Shown here in pieces: positions 14,883 to 20,783 of a stretch of 23,460 bases of DNA. The stretch spans positions 1 through 23,460 of IMG/VR virus record IMGVR_UViG_3300031565_000386, one strand, 5' to 3'. The position numbers and the translations under genes are program-made. Within the stretch, counting starts at the first letter, position 1. Each line of letters opens with the position of its first letter. The notes beneath the pieces were generated by a model. It was not told where the DNA came from. It ran no database searches and saw nothing but the letters and a program-made list of their open reading frames with translations. The DNA is from a virus.

Positions 14883-15233
14883 TTATTTTGCAAATTGTGG
14901 TTCCCCCTTTTTGCTTTTATGGGCTTTCAATTCCTGAAATTGTTGATATTCTGGGATTTCAATTTTTATAAACCCTTTTTTTTCTGTTAGGATTATCTGA
15001 GAAATATCGTGGAGTTTTCGCAGATTTCTCTTCGCAGTATTCTTATCTACACCCAATTCTTGAGCTAAGTGAGAGAAATTTCGGTGAAAAATCTCTCCGC
15101 TGTCCCCATTATCCTTTGCAATTATTAGCAACTGCAGGAAAATTCCGCGAAAAATCCCAGAGTTTTCTTGCCACCATCCCTTGTTTCGAATGTCTGTCCA
15201 AACTTTCACAAATTGTGTTGCGTTTTTAGCCAT
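14883..15233 (-). CDS. Replication initiator-like winged-helix protein
   Basis: 116 aa. N-terminus FVKVWTDIRNKGWWQENSGI resembles the start of phage replisome organisers, and RNFSHLAQELGVDKNTAKRNLRKLHDISQI is a winged helix-turn-helix. The family is DnaD/O-N-terminal-like, recognised by pattern and by its position upstream of DnaB and the repeats. It lacks the C-terminal domain that recruits helicase, so helicase loading must be done otherwise or by the small ORF that follows. The function is fairly probable but unproven. Confidence 0.6.
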   Translation of the reverse strand: MAKNATQFVKVWTDIRNKGWWQENSGIFRGIFLQLLIIAKDNGDSGEIFHRNFSHLAQELGVDKNTAKRNLRKLHDISQIILTEKKGFIKIEIPEYQQFQELKAHKSKKGEPQFAK

Positions 15234-15268
15234 AAATGGTTATTTCCCTCATTAATAGTTATTTCCTT
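15231..15268 (-). repeat. Duplicated ribosome-site and start leader (19-bp unit)
   Basis: CATAAATGGTTATTTCCCT (15231-15249) and CATTAATAGTTATTTCCTT (15250-15268) are near-identical tandem copies: each is GGAAATAAC-YATT-ATG on the minus strand. Only the left one starts the initiator-like gene; the other starts an 8-codon ORF (MREITIYG) that overlaps it. Confidence 0.6.
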
Positions 15269-15304
15269 CATTGTCTCACAGTTCGTCAAAGTATATAACT
15301 ACTT

Positions 15305-16081
15305 TCAAAACAGCTCTTCCTGCGCTAATCGTTCTTGCGCTAACGACTCATAGCCGAGGTCTATATGGATATATTTGCGACTGAGCGCCTTTGCCCTCAT
15401 AGCAACCGTCCCAGAACCGCCAAACGGGTCTAAAACGATGTCGCCGGGTTTACTGCCAGCCAAGATGCAGGGATTCACCAGGTCGGGCGGAAACGTGGCA
15501 AAATGACTTGACTTAAAGGGACAGGTCGGTATAGTCCAGACAGAGCGGCGGTTGCGCTTGCCGTGACCGAAGTGTTTAGAAAATCTATCAACTCCGTCAT
15601 CAACGCCGGGGTTAGCCCTATCACCAGAACGTGATGATGGTTTATATTTATATCGTTCTCTTGTATATTCTGTATCTGCCCCCGGCTCCTTTATCGCCTC
15701 CGCGTCATAGTAATACTTTTGGTTTTTGGATAGCAGGAACATATACTCATGCGCTTTCGTGCATCGGTCGGTAACGGATTCTGGCATCGGGTTGGGTTTG
15801 TGCCAGATTATATCCTGTCGCAGATACCAGCCGTCAGCCTGGAGCGCAAAGGCGACCCGCCAGGGTATGCCAACGAGGTCTTTGGGCTTGAGGCCGTGCT
15901 TATATCCGGGGTCTTTGAATAACGACCTGTCTTGGGCAGGAGCGTTTGGATATTTGTTCCCGTTTTTTGCCCAGCCCCCACCTGAGCCATATTGTGATTG
16001 CGCATAAGAATCTCCAAGATTCAAAAACATGACGCCGTCTGGTCTGAGTATCCGCTTGACCTCGGCGAAGACCTCAACCAT
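15305..16081 (-). CDS. DNA methyltransferase (N4/N6 class), C-terminal ORF
   Basis: 258 aa from ATG at 16079-16081. Contains the AdoMet-binding DPFGGSG motif at residues 218-224 and HKPNPMPESVTDR, typical of phage N6-adenine/N4-cytosine methyltransferases of the beta order (catalytic motif first, AdoMet motif last). The catalytic half lies upstream in the same frame behind an ochre codon (see next entry), so this fragment alone should be inactive. The frame is open from 16333 and also carries WGLRDYGT and a four- or six-cysteine region (CYKCGALR, CGECYVCR). Most likely the remains, or the recoded part, of one gene 15305-16447. Confidence 0.8.
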   Translation of the reverse strand: MVEVFAEVKRILRPDGVMFLNLGDSYAQSQYGSGGGWAKNGNKYPNAPAQDRSLFKDPGYKHGLKPKDLVGIPWRVAFALQADGWYLRQDIIWHKPNPMPESVTDRCTKAHEYMFLLSKNQKYYYDAEAIKEPGADTEYTRERYKYKPSSRSGDRANPGVDDGVDRFSKHFGHGKRNRRSVWTIPTCPFKSSHFATFPPDLVNPCILAGSKPGDIVLDPFGGSGTVAMRAKALSRKYIHIDLGYESLAQERLAQEELF

Positions 16082-16333
16082 GCGACAGACATAACATTCA
16101 CCACACCCCTTTTCACGAAGCCCACAATCCGGCGTGGACTCAAGGCCGAGCTGGTCGTCAATGCGGAGTGCGCCGCACTTATAACAATATTTCCCCGAAA
16201 ATCTTCCGGCGTGTTCCCTTTGTCCTGCCGTTGGTTTATCGGTCTTTCCTGCATCGTCGGGTGGTTTATGGTCACAATCCTTATCGCCGCCTTCCCACTT
16301 AGCCGTCCCATAATCTCTCAGTCCCCAGTAAAG

Positions 16334-16447
16334 TTAAGGCGGTGATGTAACCACACACTGCACAAAACAATCAGGCATAGTTTTGAGCACCGTGAGGGCA
16401 TCACCGCAAATAACCTTATTTATAAATTGTTCTTGATTTTTAATCAT
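16334..16447 (-). pseudogene. DNA methyltransferase N-terminal fragment, stop in catalytic motif
   Basis: 37 codons from ATG at 16445-16447 (VICGDALTVLKTMPDCFVQC, then VVTSPP and TAA at 16334-16336). The motif IV sequence is TSPP-stop-L-YWGLRDYG: the Tyr codon of SPPY, or a two-codon insertion next to it, is TAA. The frame is otherwise intact through to 15305, giving 380 codons. Reading TAA as Tyr would give SPPYLYWGLRDYG. No second frame error is seen. Confidence 0.7.
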
Positions 16448-16530
16448 TTATCACATCTGGGTATTTCACGTGTTTGACCCTGGTGTGCGTTATTTGTCTT
16501 GACATTTACAGGGGTTGTGCTATTTTGCAA
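16444..16530 (-). CDS. 28-aa ORF coupled to methyltransferase
   Basis: TTG start at 16528-16530 with AAGGAGG 4 nt upstream, and a stop that overlaps the methyltransferase ATG (ATGA). It reads MQNSTTPVNVKTNNAHQGQ and so on, polar, no domain. The ribosome site and overlap argue that it is translated, perhaps as a leader peptide that sets methyltransferase output. Confidence 0.45.
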   Translation of the reverse strand: MQNSTTPVNVKTNNAHQGQTREIPRCDK

Positions 16531-16559
16531 GTGACCTCCTTGTCACCTTATGATAAGGT
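16531..16559 (-). promoter_or_regulatory. Hairpin holding a ribosome site, with adjoining palindrome
   Basis: GTGAC-AAGGAG-GTCAC on the minus strand places the AAGGAG ribosome site of the 28-aa ORF in the loop of a 5-bp hairpin (16531-16546). Overlapping it is ACCTTAT-G-ATAAGGT (16545-16559), a perfect 15-bp palindrome suited to a repressor dimer. Both would control the methyltransferase. Confidence 0.45.
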
Positions 16560-16575
16560 TGGTTTACGTTGGTTA

Positions 16576-16599
16576 GGGTCGGGGGTGGTTCCCCGGCCC
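16576..16599 (-). terminator. GC-rich hairpin after the 82-aa gene
   Basis: GGG-x-CGGGG / CCCCG-x-CCC with one mismatch and a 6-nt loop, directly after the stop at 16601. No U-run follows on the minus strand. It may attenuate transcription into the methyltransferase region. Confidence 0.4.
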
Positions 16600-16600
16600 G

Positions 16601-16849
16601 CTATTTATAATTAGCAACCGTATAAATTATTTCGGTGCGGTCTTTTTTTATAAGACCTCTTCTCAATAAGGACTCCAACACATTTTTTCTTACGTAGTCA
16701 AGTGTGACTTTTGAGCTGTGCTTCCGGTTGAAGTAATATATAATATTGACGTAACTTAATTTACCGTTGTGATAAATTGCCTCTATGTGTTGAAGGTCGC
16801 CATTCTTTATTATTTCAATTATTTCACTTTTTTTCAAACACCTTGCCAT
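16601..16849 (-). CDS. Small winged-helix-like hypothetical protein
   Basis: 82 aa, basic. KKSEIIEIIKNGDLQHIEAI and TLDYVRKNVLESLLRRGLIK followed by IIYTVANYK have the look of a winged helix (helix, helix, LLRRGLIKK wing). The family is not recognised. Its ATG overlaps the stop of the gene before it by one base, with GGAGC upstream. Confidence 0.6.
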   Translation of the reverse strand: MARCLKKSEIIEIIKNGDLQHIEAIYHNGKLSYVNIIYYFNRKHSSKVTLDYVRKNVLESLLRRGLIKKDRTEIIYTVANYK

Positions 16850-17091
16850 TACTTGCTCCTTTCGTGTTCTGCAATCGCCTTGTCGATGATGGCGGCGATG
16901 TCGGCGATAAATTTATTCTTTAACTCCTCGTTATTTTTATCTAATTCAACTTCCCTTTTTAGTGTTAGGGGGATATTTTCAATGGCTTCATTTATCATTT
17001 TTTGAATGCTTGCACCATATTTATCTGCTATTTTTTCTACAATTCCCGCCCATTTCACCGCTACCTCACTCGGTATCTTTGTTTCGCTCAT
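16849..17091 (-). CDS. Small helical protein
   Basis: 80 aa, helical and charged, with SIQKMINEAIENIPLTLK and IADIAAIIDKAIAEHERSK. Its start lies within the end of the Lar-like gene upstream (26-nt overlap). No domain recognised. Confidence 0.65.
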   Translation of the reverse strand: MSETKIPSEVAVKWAGIVEKIADKYGASIQKMINEAIENIPLTLKREVELDKNNEELKNKFIADIAAIIDKAIAEHERSK

Positions 17092-17332
17092 GTGATACCT
17101 CCTCCCTTGTGGATAATATTATAAAGAATCCCGGTTGATATTCGTGTTCACACAGGATTGTCCCCTCCCCGTCTCTGCGGTTCCATATATAGATTGCGTC
17201 TGCGGGGTCTTCGTACCAGCCAGTACGCATCCAACACTCGGTGCATTTAACTTCCCCGCCGAGTCCGCTTTCACCAACCATTAGCTCGGCCTTATTGTTG
17301 CAATGTCCGCACGGTTTCAGTTTATTCGCCAT
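17066..17332 (-). CDS. Lar-type zinc protein, copy 1
   Basis: 88 aa from ATG at 17330-17332 behind GAGGAAACAG. LKPCGHCNN, then VKCTECWMRTGWYEDPADAI and WNRRD form the four-cysteine domain of Lar (restriction alleviation) proteins, which modulate type I restriction. The C-terminal extension after WNRRDGEG (ILCEHEYQPGFFIILSTREE) is not part of that domain and is shared word for word with copy 2. The extension's DNA is an 89-bp identical repeat. Function in this phage is inferred from the family. Confidence 0.7.
   Translation of the reverse strand: MANKLKPCGHCNNKAELMVGESGLGGEVKCTECWMRTGWYEDPADAIYIWNRRDGEGTILCEHEYQPGFFIILSTREEVSHERNKDTE
17097..17185 (-). repeat. 89-bp identical repeat, copy 1 (copy 2 at 18184-18272)
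   Basis: The two stretches are identical base for base, beginning ACCTCCTCCC and ending GCGGTTCCA, and encode the common C-terminal extension of both Lar-like proteins. Upstream 108-aa genes are diverged paralogs, so this shorter identical part has either duplicated later or been homogenised by gene conversion. Confidence 0.9.
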
Positions 17333-17343
17333 CTGTTTCCTCC

Positions 17344-17670
17344 TCAATACCAGCGCCCGATGCGCCGGGTTTCTTTAAGGGTGTAAGTATATTTGGACGA
17401 TTCGTTATTGCACGATGGGTCAGTTTTGACTGAAACTTCCGTGACGTGGCCGATGATTGCGATGATGTCACCGGGCTTTAATGTACCCAATTTATGATTG
17501 TTGCCACAACTTTGTATGTTTTCCACGGGGTTCCACGATACGATAAGTTCACCTTTTCCCTTAACCCACATATCCCAATTTTTTCTCGCTATTTCGTTTG
17601 CCCATTTGAGTTGTCTTTGAAGCCCTTCAATAAACTTATCTGGGTTTTTGTACTTACTATCAACTTTCAT
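17344..17670 (-). CDS. 108-aa paralogous protein, copy 1
   Basis: Reads MKVDSKYKNPDKFIEGLQRQ (helix), GELIVSWNPVENIQSCGNNH, LKPGDIIAIIGHVTEVSVKT and ETRRIGRWY. The PGDIIAIIGHVTEV part looks like a small beta barrel (OB-like), but I do not recognise the family. It precedes Lar-like copy 1 and overlaps the coiled-coil gene by ATGA. Its twin is at 18431-18757. Confidence 0.7.
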   Translation of the reverse strand: MKVDSKYKNPDKFIEGLQRQLKWANEIARKNWDMWVKGKGELIVSWNPVENIQSCGNNHKLGTLKPGDIIAIIGHVTEVSVKTDPSCNNESSKYTYTLKETRRIGRWY

Positions 17671-17867
17671 TTGTTTTCCTCCTTGAGTTCTTGAATTTTA
17701 CCTCGGAGTTCTCCTACTTCATTTTCAAGTCCTTCTTTGATGTTTGTTAATTTGTTGTTTTCGTCAACCAAGACATCATATTCTCTTTTCATGGTGTCCA
17801 AGTCAATTTCTATGTCTGTTAACTTTTCCGTGACATTTAAGAATAATTCCTCAAATACTATCATCAT
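17667..17867 (-). CDS. Short coiled-coil protein
   Basis: 66 aa, ATG-ATG start behind GGAGGAGC. LTDIEIDLDTMKREYDVLVD and NKLTNIKEGLENEVGELRGK form a heptad coiled coil; it ends IQELKEENK. It resembles small phage scaffold or anti-host proteins only in composition. A truncated echo of its 3' end occurs at 18754-18798. Confidence 0.65.
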   Translation of the reverse strand: MMIVFEELFLNVTEKLTDIEIDLDTMKREYDVLVDENNKLTNIKEGLENEVGELRGKIQELKEENK

Positions 17868-18060
17868 GCTCCTCCTTGAAGATTCCCAAAAACCTCGCTT
17901 GGGTATAAAGACCTCGATTATATCTCGAATCTTTCATATATTTGTCATGTATCCAATCGTCCCCATCTTCTTGATATGGTTCGTATGGTAAATTCAACTT
18001 TTGTTTTGTCTGGTAAATTGTTGGCCATATTGTTTTTTTACATATTGGACATTGGTGTGA
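17851..18060 (-). pseudogene. Zinc-motif protein lacking a start codon
   Basis: An open frame of 69 codons encodes SHQCPICKKTIWPTIYQTK, then YEPYQEDGDDWIHDKYM and a helical end FLGIFKEEHDDSI, ending inside the coiled-coil gene start. CPIC and the fluent composition suggest a real protein, but the codon before Ser is TAG (18061-18063) and there is no ATG, GTG or TTG near the N-terminus; a TTG at codon 22 has no ribosome site. Either the start was lost when the neighbouring duplication formed, or the stop is a mutated start. Confidence 0.5.
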
Positions 18061-18079
18061 CTAACTTCTATTAAAATGA

Positions 18080-18132
18080 CCGCCCTGACTATCCTAAGGG
18101 AAGTCGCCCTTGGCGACTTGTCATCAGGGCGG
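18080..18132 (-). terminator. Long two-part hairpin inside the operon
   Basis: Outer stem CCGCCCTGA/TCAGGGCGG (18080-18088 with 18124-18132) and inner perfect stem AAGTCGCC/GGCGACTT (18101-18108 with 18112-18119). After it, the minus strand reads TCATTTTAATAG. It could be an intrinsic terminator, or an RNA element or recombination site at the end of the duplicated block. Confidence 0.6.
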
Positions 18133-18161
18133 GACCTTTTATTAGTTATTTGTCATTAGTA

Positions 18162-18419
18162 TCATACCTCATCGCCATCGGGCACCTCCTCCCTTGTGGA
18201 TAATATTATAAAGAATCCCGGTTGATATTCGTGTTCACACAGGATTGTCCCCTCCCCGTCTCTGCGGTTCCAGGCGGTTGTGGCTTCTTCTAATAAAACA
18301 AAATATTTCGTTATTATGCCACAACTACATACAATTCTGTAATTTAATCCGCCCCACACAAAACTATCAATCGTCGCTTCTCCCCCACAACACGGGCACG
18401 GTTTCAGTTCATTCGCCAT
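18162..18419 (-). CDS. Lar-type zinc protein, copy 2
   Basis: 85 aa from ATG at 18417-18419, same GAGGAAACAG ribosome site as copy 1. LKPCPCCGG, IVCSCGIITKY, ATTAWNRRDGEG: the Lar four-cysteine domain, then the same extension (ILCEHEYQPGFFIILSTREE). The N-terminal domains of the two copies are much more diverged than the extensions. Probably acts against host restriction (family knowledge). Confidence 0.7.
   Translation of the reverse strand: MANELKPCPCCGGEATIDSFVWGGLNYRIVCSCGIITKYFVLLEEATTAWNRRDGEGTILCEHEYQPGFFIILSTREEVPDGDEV
18184..18272 (-). repeat. 89-bp identical repeat, copy 2
   Basis: Partner of 17097-17185. It covers the C-terminal extension of Lar-like copy 2. Confidence 0.9.
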
Positions 18420-18430
18420 CTGTTTCCTCC

Positions 18431-18757
18431 TCAATACCAACGCCCGATGCGCCGGGTTTCTTTTCGTATATAGGTTATTTCAGAAGATTCGTTTTTACAA
18501 GACGGGTCAGTCTTAGCTGAGACTTCCGTGACGTGACCGATGATTGCAACGATGTCACCGGGTCTTAATATACCTAACTCGTGACTGTTATCACAACTTT
18601 GTGTGTTTTCAACAGGGTTCCACGATATGATAAGTTCACCTCGAACTTTCTTGGTTTCACCCTTCCAGTAATTCACACTATTATCTTCCCATTTAATTTT
18701 ATTTCTTAATTGCTGAATGAGCTTATCCGGGTTTTTGTACTTACTTTCAACTTTCAT
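18431..18757 (-). CDS. 108-aa paralogous protein, copy 2
   Basis: Paralog of the gene at 17344: MKVESKYKNPDKLIQQLRNK, GELIISWNPVENTQSC, LRPGDIVAIIGHVTEVSAKT, ETRRIGRWY. The helical N-terminal part differs most, while the beta-barrel-like core is close. It precedes Lar-like copy 2, keeping the same gene order and overlap. Function unknown. Confidence 0.7.
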   Translation of the reverse strand: MKVESKYKNPDKLIQQLRNKIKWEDNSVNYWKGETKKVRGELIISWNPVENTQSCDNSHELGILRPGDIVAIIGHVTEVSAKTDPSCKNESSEITYIRKETRRIGRWY

Positions 18758-18798
18758 TTGTTTTCCTCCTTGAGTTTCCGTATTTCATCGTTTGTCAT
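18754..18798 (-). CDS. 14-codon remnant of the coiled-coil gene
   Basis: ATG behind AAGGAG reads MTNDEIRKLKEENK and overlaps the next ATG (ATGA). The end LKEENK matches that of the coiled-coil gene at 17667, so this is its leftover from the duplication, kept perhaps as a translation leader. Confidence 0.5.
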   Translation of the reverse strand: MTNDEIRKLKEENK

Positions 18799-18836
18799 GG
18801 GGTCTCCTTTCCGGGTATTGTCGTACCCGTAAATGT

Positions 18837-19052
18837 TTAATCGCCATAATATTCAAGCAAATCTTCAATCCACATCAGGAGAGCCAAACCAACCGTGAGT
18901 TGTTCTTCCCACTTGGTTATGAAGCAATAATCATTCTCACTGGTCTCGGTGTATATTTTATCAAGAGTCCGTCCGTGTTCCACCAAGACAGAGACACCAA
19001 CCGTCCAATAGTTTTGTAATGCGTATAGCGTTGCTATTTTAGTCTTCGCCAT
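18837..19052 (-). CDS. Small hypothetical protein
   Basis: 71 aa, ATG start with AAAGATGGCGAAG context. IATLYALQNYWTVGVSVLVE and EQLTVGLALLMWIEDLLEYY are amphipathic helices; no signal or clear membrane segment. Overlaps the coiled-coil gene upstream by 14 nt. A CGGGTA/TACCCG hairpin (18812-18829) follows its stop. Family not recognised. Confidence 0.65.
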   Translation of the reverse strand: MAKTKIATLYALQNYWTVGVSVLVEHGRTLDKIYTETSENDYCFITKWEEQLTVGLALLMWIEDLLEYYGD

Positions 19053-19338
19053 CTTTCACCTCCTTGAGGTTGGCGAGGAATTGCTTTACCGTTTTATGTT
19101 TAATACCAAGTTCATCGTGAATGTTGTCCCAATTTTCAGGTTTTTCATCGTGCCAGGGTTCTGAGCCGTTCATAATATCGTCGTTAATCTTAGTTATAAA
19201 TACAAACAACAATGTTATTAACTCTACCGCCTCATCTCTTTGTCGCTTCAACTCGGCGTTCTCGGCCTTTATGTGTTCATACATGGATTCGCTTATTGAC
19301 AATATTTCTGTTTTATTCTTAACGGCTTGTTTCAACAT
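19039..19338 (-). CDS. Coiled-coil protein, probably frameshifted at its N-terminus
   Basis: 99 aa from ATG at 19336-19338. SMYEHIKAENAELKRQRDEA is a heptad helix, followed by a polar region (SEPWHDEKPENWDN) and KTVKQFLANLKEVKDGED. The same frame reads upstream without a stop to 19438 (AFIEEIFRQTENDYLKENEM) but has no start there, whereas an ATG that overlaps the previous stop begins MNEIEIAM in another frame. One extra T in the TTTT run (19390-19393) would fuse them. Confidence 0.65.
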   Translation of the reverse strand: MLKQAVKNKTEILSISESMYEHIKAENAELKRQRDEAVELITLLFVFITKINDDIMNGSEPWHDEKPENWDNIHDELGIKHKTVKQFLANLKEVKDGED

Positions 19339-19349
19339 CTCATTTTCTT

Positions 19350-19418
19350 TCAGATAATCATTTTCCGTCTGCCTGAATATCTCTTCAATAAAAGCATTGC
19401 AATCTCTATTTCGTTCAT
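19350..19418 (-). pseudogene. Out-of-frame N-terminal fragment of the coiled-coil gene
   Basis: ATG at 19416-19418 overlaps the upstream stop (TGATG), a typical coupled start, and reads MNEIEIAMLLLKRYSGRRK before a stop. After MNEIEIAM the natural continuation FIEEIFRQTEN lies in the -1 frame. See the previous entry. Confidence 0.45.
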
Positions 19419-19624
19419 CACGACCTCGCTTTCTGGCACCGCTTGCAGAGATTGTCTATGGGCTTTGTTTTGCGGGTTTTGTACACTTCGTATTCCCATA
19501 TTTCAAGCCCACATTTACACTTGTAGGAAGGAAACCCCACACCGAAGTCCCAGTAATCGACCTCGTGCCAAATACTTCGGAGCGTCCTAATCCATTGACG
19601 TTTCTCTTTAGTCTTCAAAGGCAT
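19418..19624 (-). CDS. Small zinc-ribbon protein
   Basis: 68 aa from ATG at 19622-19624 (preceded by GGCGAGG, inside the end of the gene upstream). It reads MPLKTKEKRQWIRTLRSIW, then YKCKCGLEIWEYEVYK and LCKRCQKARS: two CxC/CxxC pairs about 28 residues apart, a ribbon. The longer ORF up to 19828 overlaps the neighbour entirely and is not used. Function unknown. Confidence 0.65.
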   Translation of the reverse strand: MPLKTKEKRQWIRTLRSIWHEVDYWDFGVGFPSYKCKCGLEIWEYEVYKTRKTKPIDNLCKRCQKARS

Positions 19625-19865
19625 CCTCGCCTTCTTTCGGTATTTCATTATCCATGAAGTCGAGGATGTCACGAAGACAGGAGTTGTTGAATACGCCGCC
19701 CTCTTCAAGCTGAACAACATACTGTTTCCATTCCTCGTAAAAGAATATACCTCCAAGATAATCCTGTGATTTATTGTTAATAATGTCATAAATCGGCCAT
19801 CCGACATAACCGACTCCAGGCTGACCACGCACTTCTTTAATCGTAATCCACTTATACTTTTTCAT
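19608..19865 (-). CDS. Hypothetical protein
   Basis: 85 aa, ATG behind AAGGAGG. KKYKWITIKEVRGQPGVGYV, GGIFFYEEWKQYVVQLEEGG and LRDILDFMDNEIPKEGED suggest a small beta-strand domain and a C-terminal acidic helix, a layout common in phage proteins of unknown function. ATGA overlap with the gene before it. Confidence 0.7.
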   Translation of the reverse strand: MKKYKWITIKEVRGQPGVGYVGWPIYDIINNKSQDYLGGIFFYEEWKQYVVQLEEGGVFNNSCLRDILDFMDNEIPKEGEDAFED

Positions 19866-20032
19866 TCATTCCTCCTTGTCTCCGAGACGGGTATCACTCT
19901 TTCTCTTGTTGGGTCGAATACTCGGACTTCCAGCATCGGGAACCCAATCACCATTTTAATAATATTGTCGTCATGGTCTTTGTCCCACAGCGGTAAGCCG
20001 ACAAATCGGCCAAATATTCTAATATTTTTCAT
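19862..20032 (-). CDS. Small hypothetical protein
   Basis: 56 aa, ATG at 20030-20032 behind AGGAGTGAAGG. MKNIRIFGRFVGLPLWDKDH, IGFPMLEVRVFDPTRERVIP. A compact beta protein by eye. It ends in ATGA with the next gene. Family unknown. Confidence 0.65.
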   Translation of the reverse strand: MKNIRIFGRFVGLPLWDKDHDDNIIKMVIGFPMLEVRVFDPTRERVIPVSETRRNE

Positions 20033-20035
20033 CCT

Positions 20036-20257
20036 TCACTCCTTGCCGCTCTGCGGCTGGGCGGCTAAGAAACTCTTCGTATTCGTTATGTCTACCACGA
20101 GCATACCGTAGGCGGCCTCGACCACAATTTCGCCCAGGGATTTCTGCCGCACCGGGACAAAGCCATCGCCCTTACAAAGCGTACAGAGTCGCCCGTTGAG
20201 TAAGTGTCTGCCCTGACATAGCGGGCACGGCTCGTTGCGGTAATATGGCTTATTCAT
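20036..20257 (-). CDS. DnaJ-type zinc-finger protein
   Basis: 73 aa from ATG at 20255-20257. PCPLCQGRHLLNGRLCTLCK then GDGFV is a double CxxCxGxG-like finger, as in the cysteine-rich part of DnaJ, usually a protein or RNA contact site. The C-terminal half (IVVEAAYGMLVVDITNT) is plain. Overlaps the membrane protein upstream by 8 nt. Confidence 0.65.
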   Translation of the reverse strand: MNKPYYRNEPCPLCQGRHLLNGRLCTLCKGDGFVPVRQKSLGEIVVEAAYGMLVVDITNTKSFLAAQPQSGKE

Positions 20258-20477
20258 GGGGTGGTTCCTCAAGGTTATGAACGATGACGGGAAAAACTAT
20301 CCCCGCGACAATAGCTAATATTTGAAATAGAATAGCCACCTCTGCGCCTCCTTGCTTAATTCCAAGAACGTCGGTATTAAAAATCCACAGGAATTTTATT
20401 ATCAACATTATCAAAGTGGCGGCAAAACCAAAAGCCACTCCGTATAACAACATCCCTAAAAATCGTTTATAATCCAT
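20250..20477 (-). CDS. Small two-segment membrane protein
   Basis: 75 aa from ATG at 20475-20477 (the GTG one codon earlier also possible; GGGGGAG upstream). Two hydrophobic helices: FLGMLLYGVAFGFAATLIML and VAILFQILAIVAGIVFPVIV, with a short loop between and an acidic tail (NLEEPPHE). The layout is like a holin or small channel, but no lysis enzyme is seen in this window. Confidence 0.65.
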   Translation of the reverse strand: MDYKRFLGMLLYGVAFGFAATLIMLIIKFLWIFNTDVLGIKQGGAEVAILFQILAIVAGIVFPVIVHNLEEPPHE

Positions 20478-20557
20478 CACTCCCCCTCTCCGGGTTGGGT
20501 TGGGGTAGTTGTATATTCAATATCAACTTCTCTTTGTATTGATAAGAATGTTTCCAT
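20477..20557 (-). CDS. 26-aa ORF with good ribosome site
   Basis: ATG at 20555-20557 behind AAGGAAG; reads METFLSIQREVDIEYTTTPT then QPGEGE, and its stop overlaps the next start (TGATG). The 'VDIEYTTTP' pattern recalls small phage proteins that have a longer Pro/Gly tail. A short but likely real gene. Confidence 0.5.
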   Translation of the reverse strand: METFLSIQREVDIEYTTTPTQPGEGE

Positions 20558-20570
20558 AACTACTTCCTTG

Positions 20571-20783
20571 TTAAATCATTTTCCTTACTGCCCAGTCAAC
20601 AGCCGGGCCGATTGCGTACCACGTCGCCAGTAGAGTACCGGCGATTATCACAACTGCGCCAACGAGAAGCACGGCCAGTTCACCCATCATGCGCCAATAC
20701 TGCCGCCACGACCTAAACATTCCGGGGGTCATGGGGTTAATTCCAAGTTCTGTGTTTTTCTGAGACCCATTCGTTTCCGTCAT
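20571..20783 (-). CDS. Small one-segment membrane protein
   Basis: 70 aa from ATG at 20781-20783 with GGAGG upstream. Polar N-terminus (ETNGSQKNTELGINPMTPGM), then MGELAVLLVGAVVIIAGTLL and a short end. One membrane span. The start lies 47 nt inside the upstream gene. Function unknown. Confidence 0.65.
   Translation of the reverse strand: MTETNGSQKNTELGINPMTPGMFRSWRQYWRMMGELAVLLVGAVVIIAGTLLATWYAIGPAVDWAVRKMI

Noticed and set aside
14594-14893. 99-aa TTG-started ORF with repeated GEKSAENLLASPKISEK
   Set aside because: It follows the direct repeats, which continue out of frame (62 versus 63 nt spacing), and the start is weak. I treat the DNA as an origin-like repeat.
16021-16311. 96-aa minus-strand ORF over the methyltransferase N-terminal region
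   Set aside because: The methyltransferase frame over this stretch (WGLRDYG, CYKCGALR, CGECYVCR) is clearly the coding one.
16499-16526. TTGACA-16-TATTTT promoter on the plus strand
   Set aside because: No plus-strand gene lies downstream; it would make antisense RNA only, and a chance match in AT-rich DNA is more likely.
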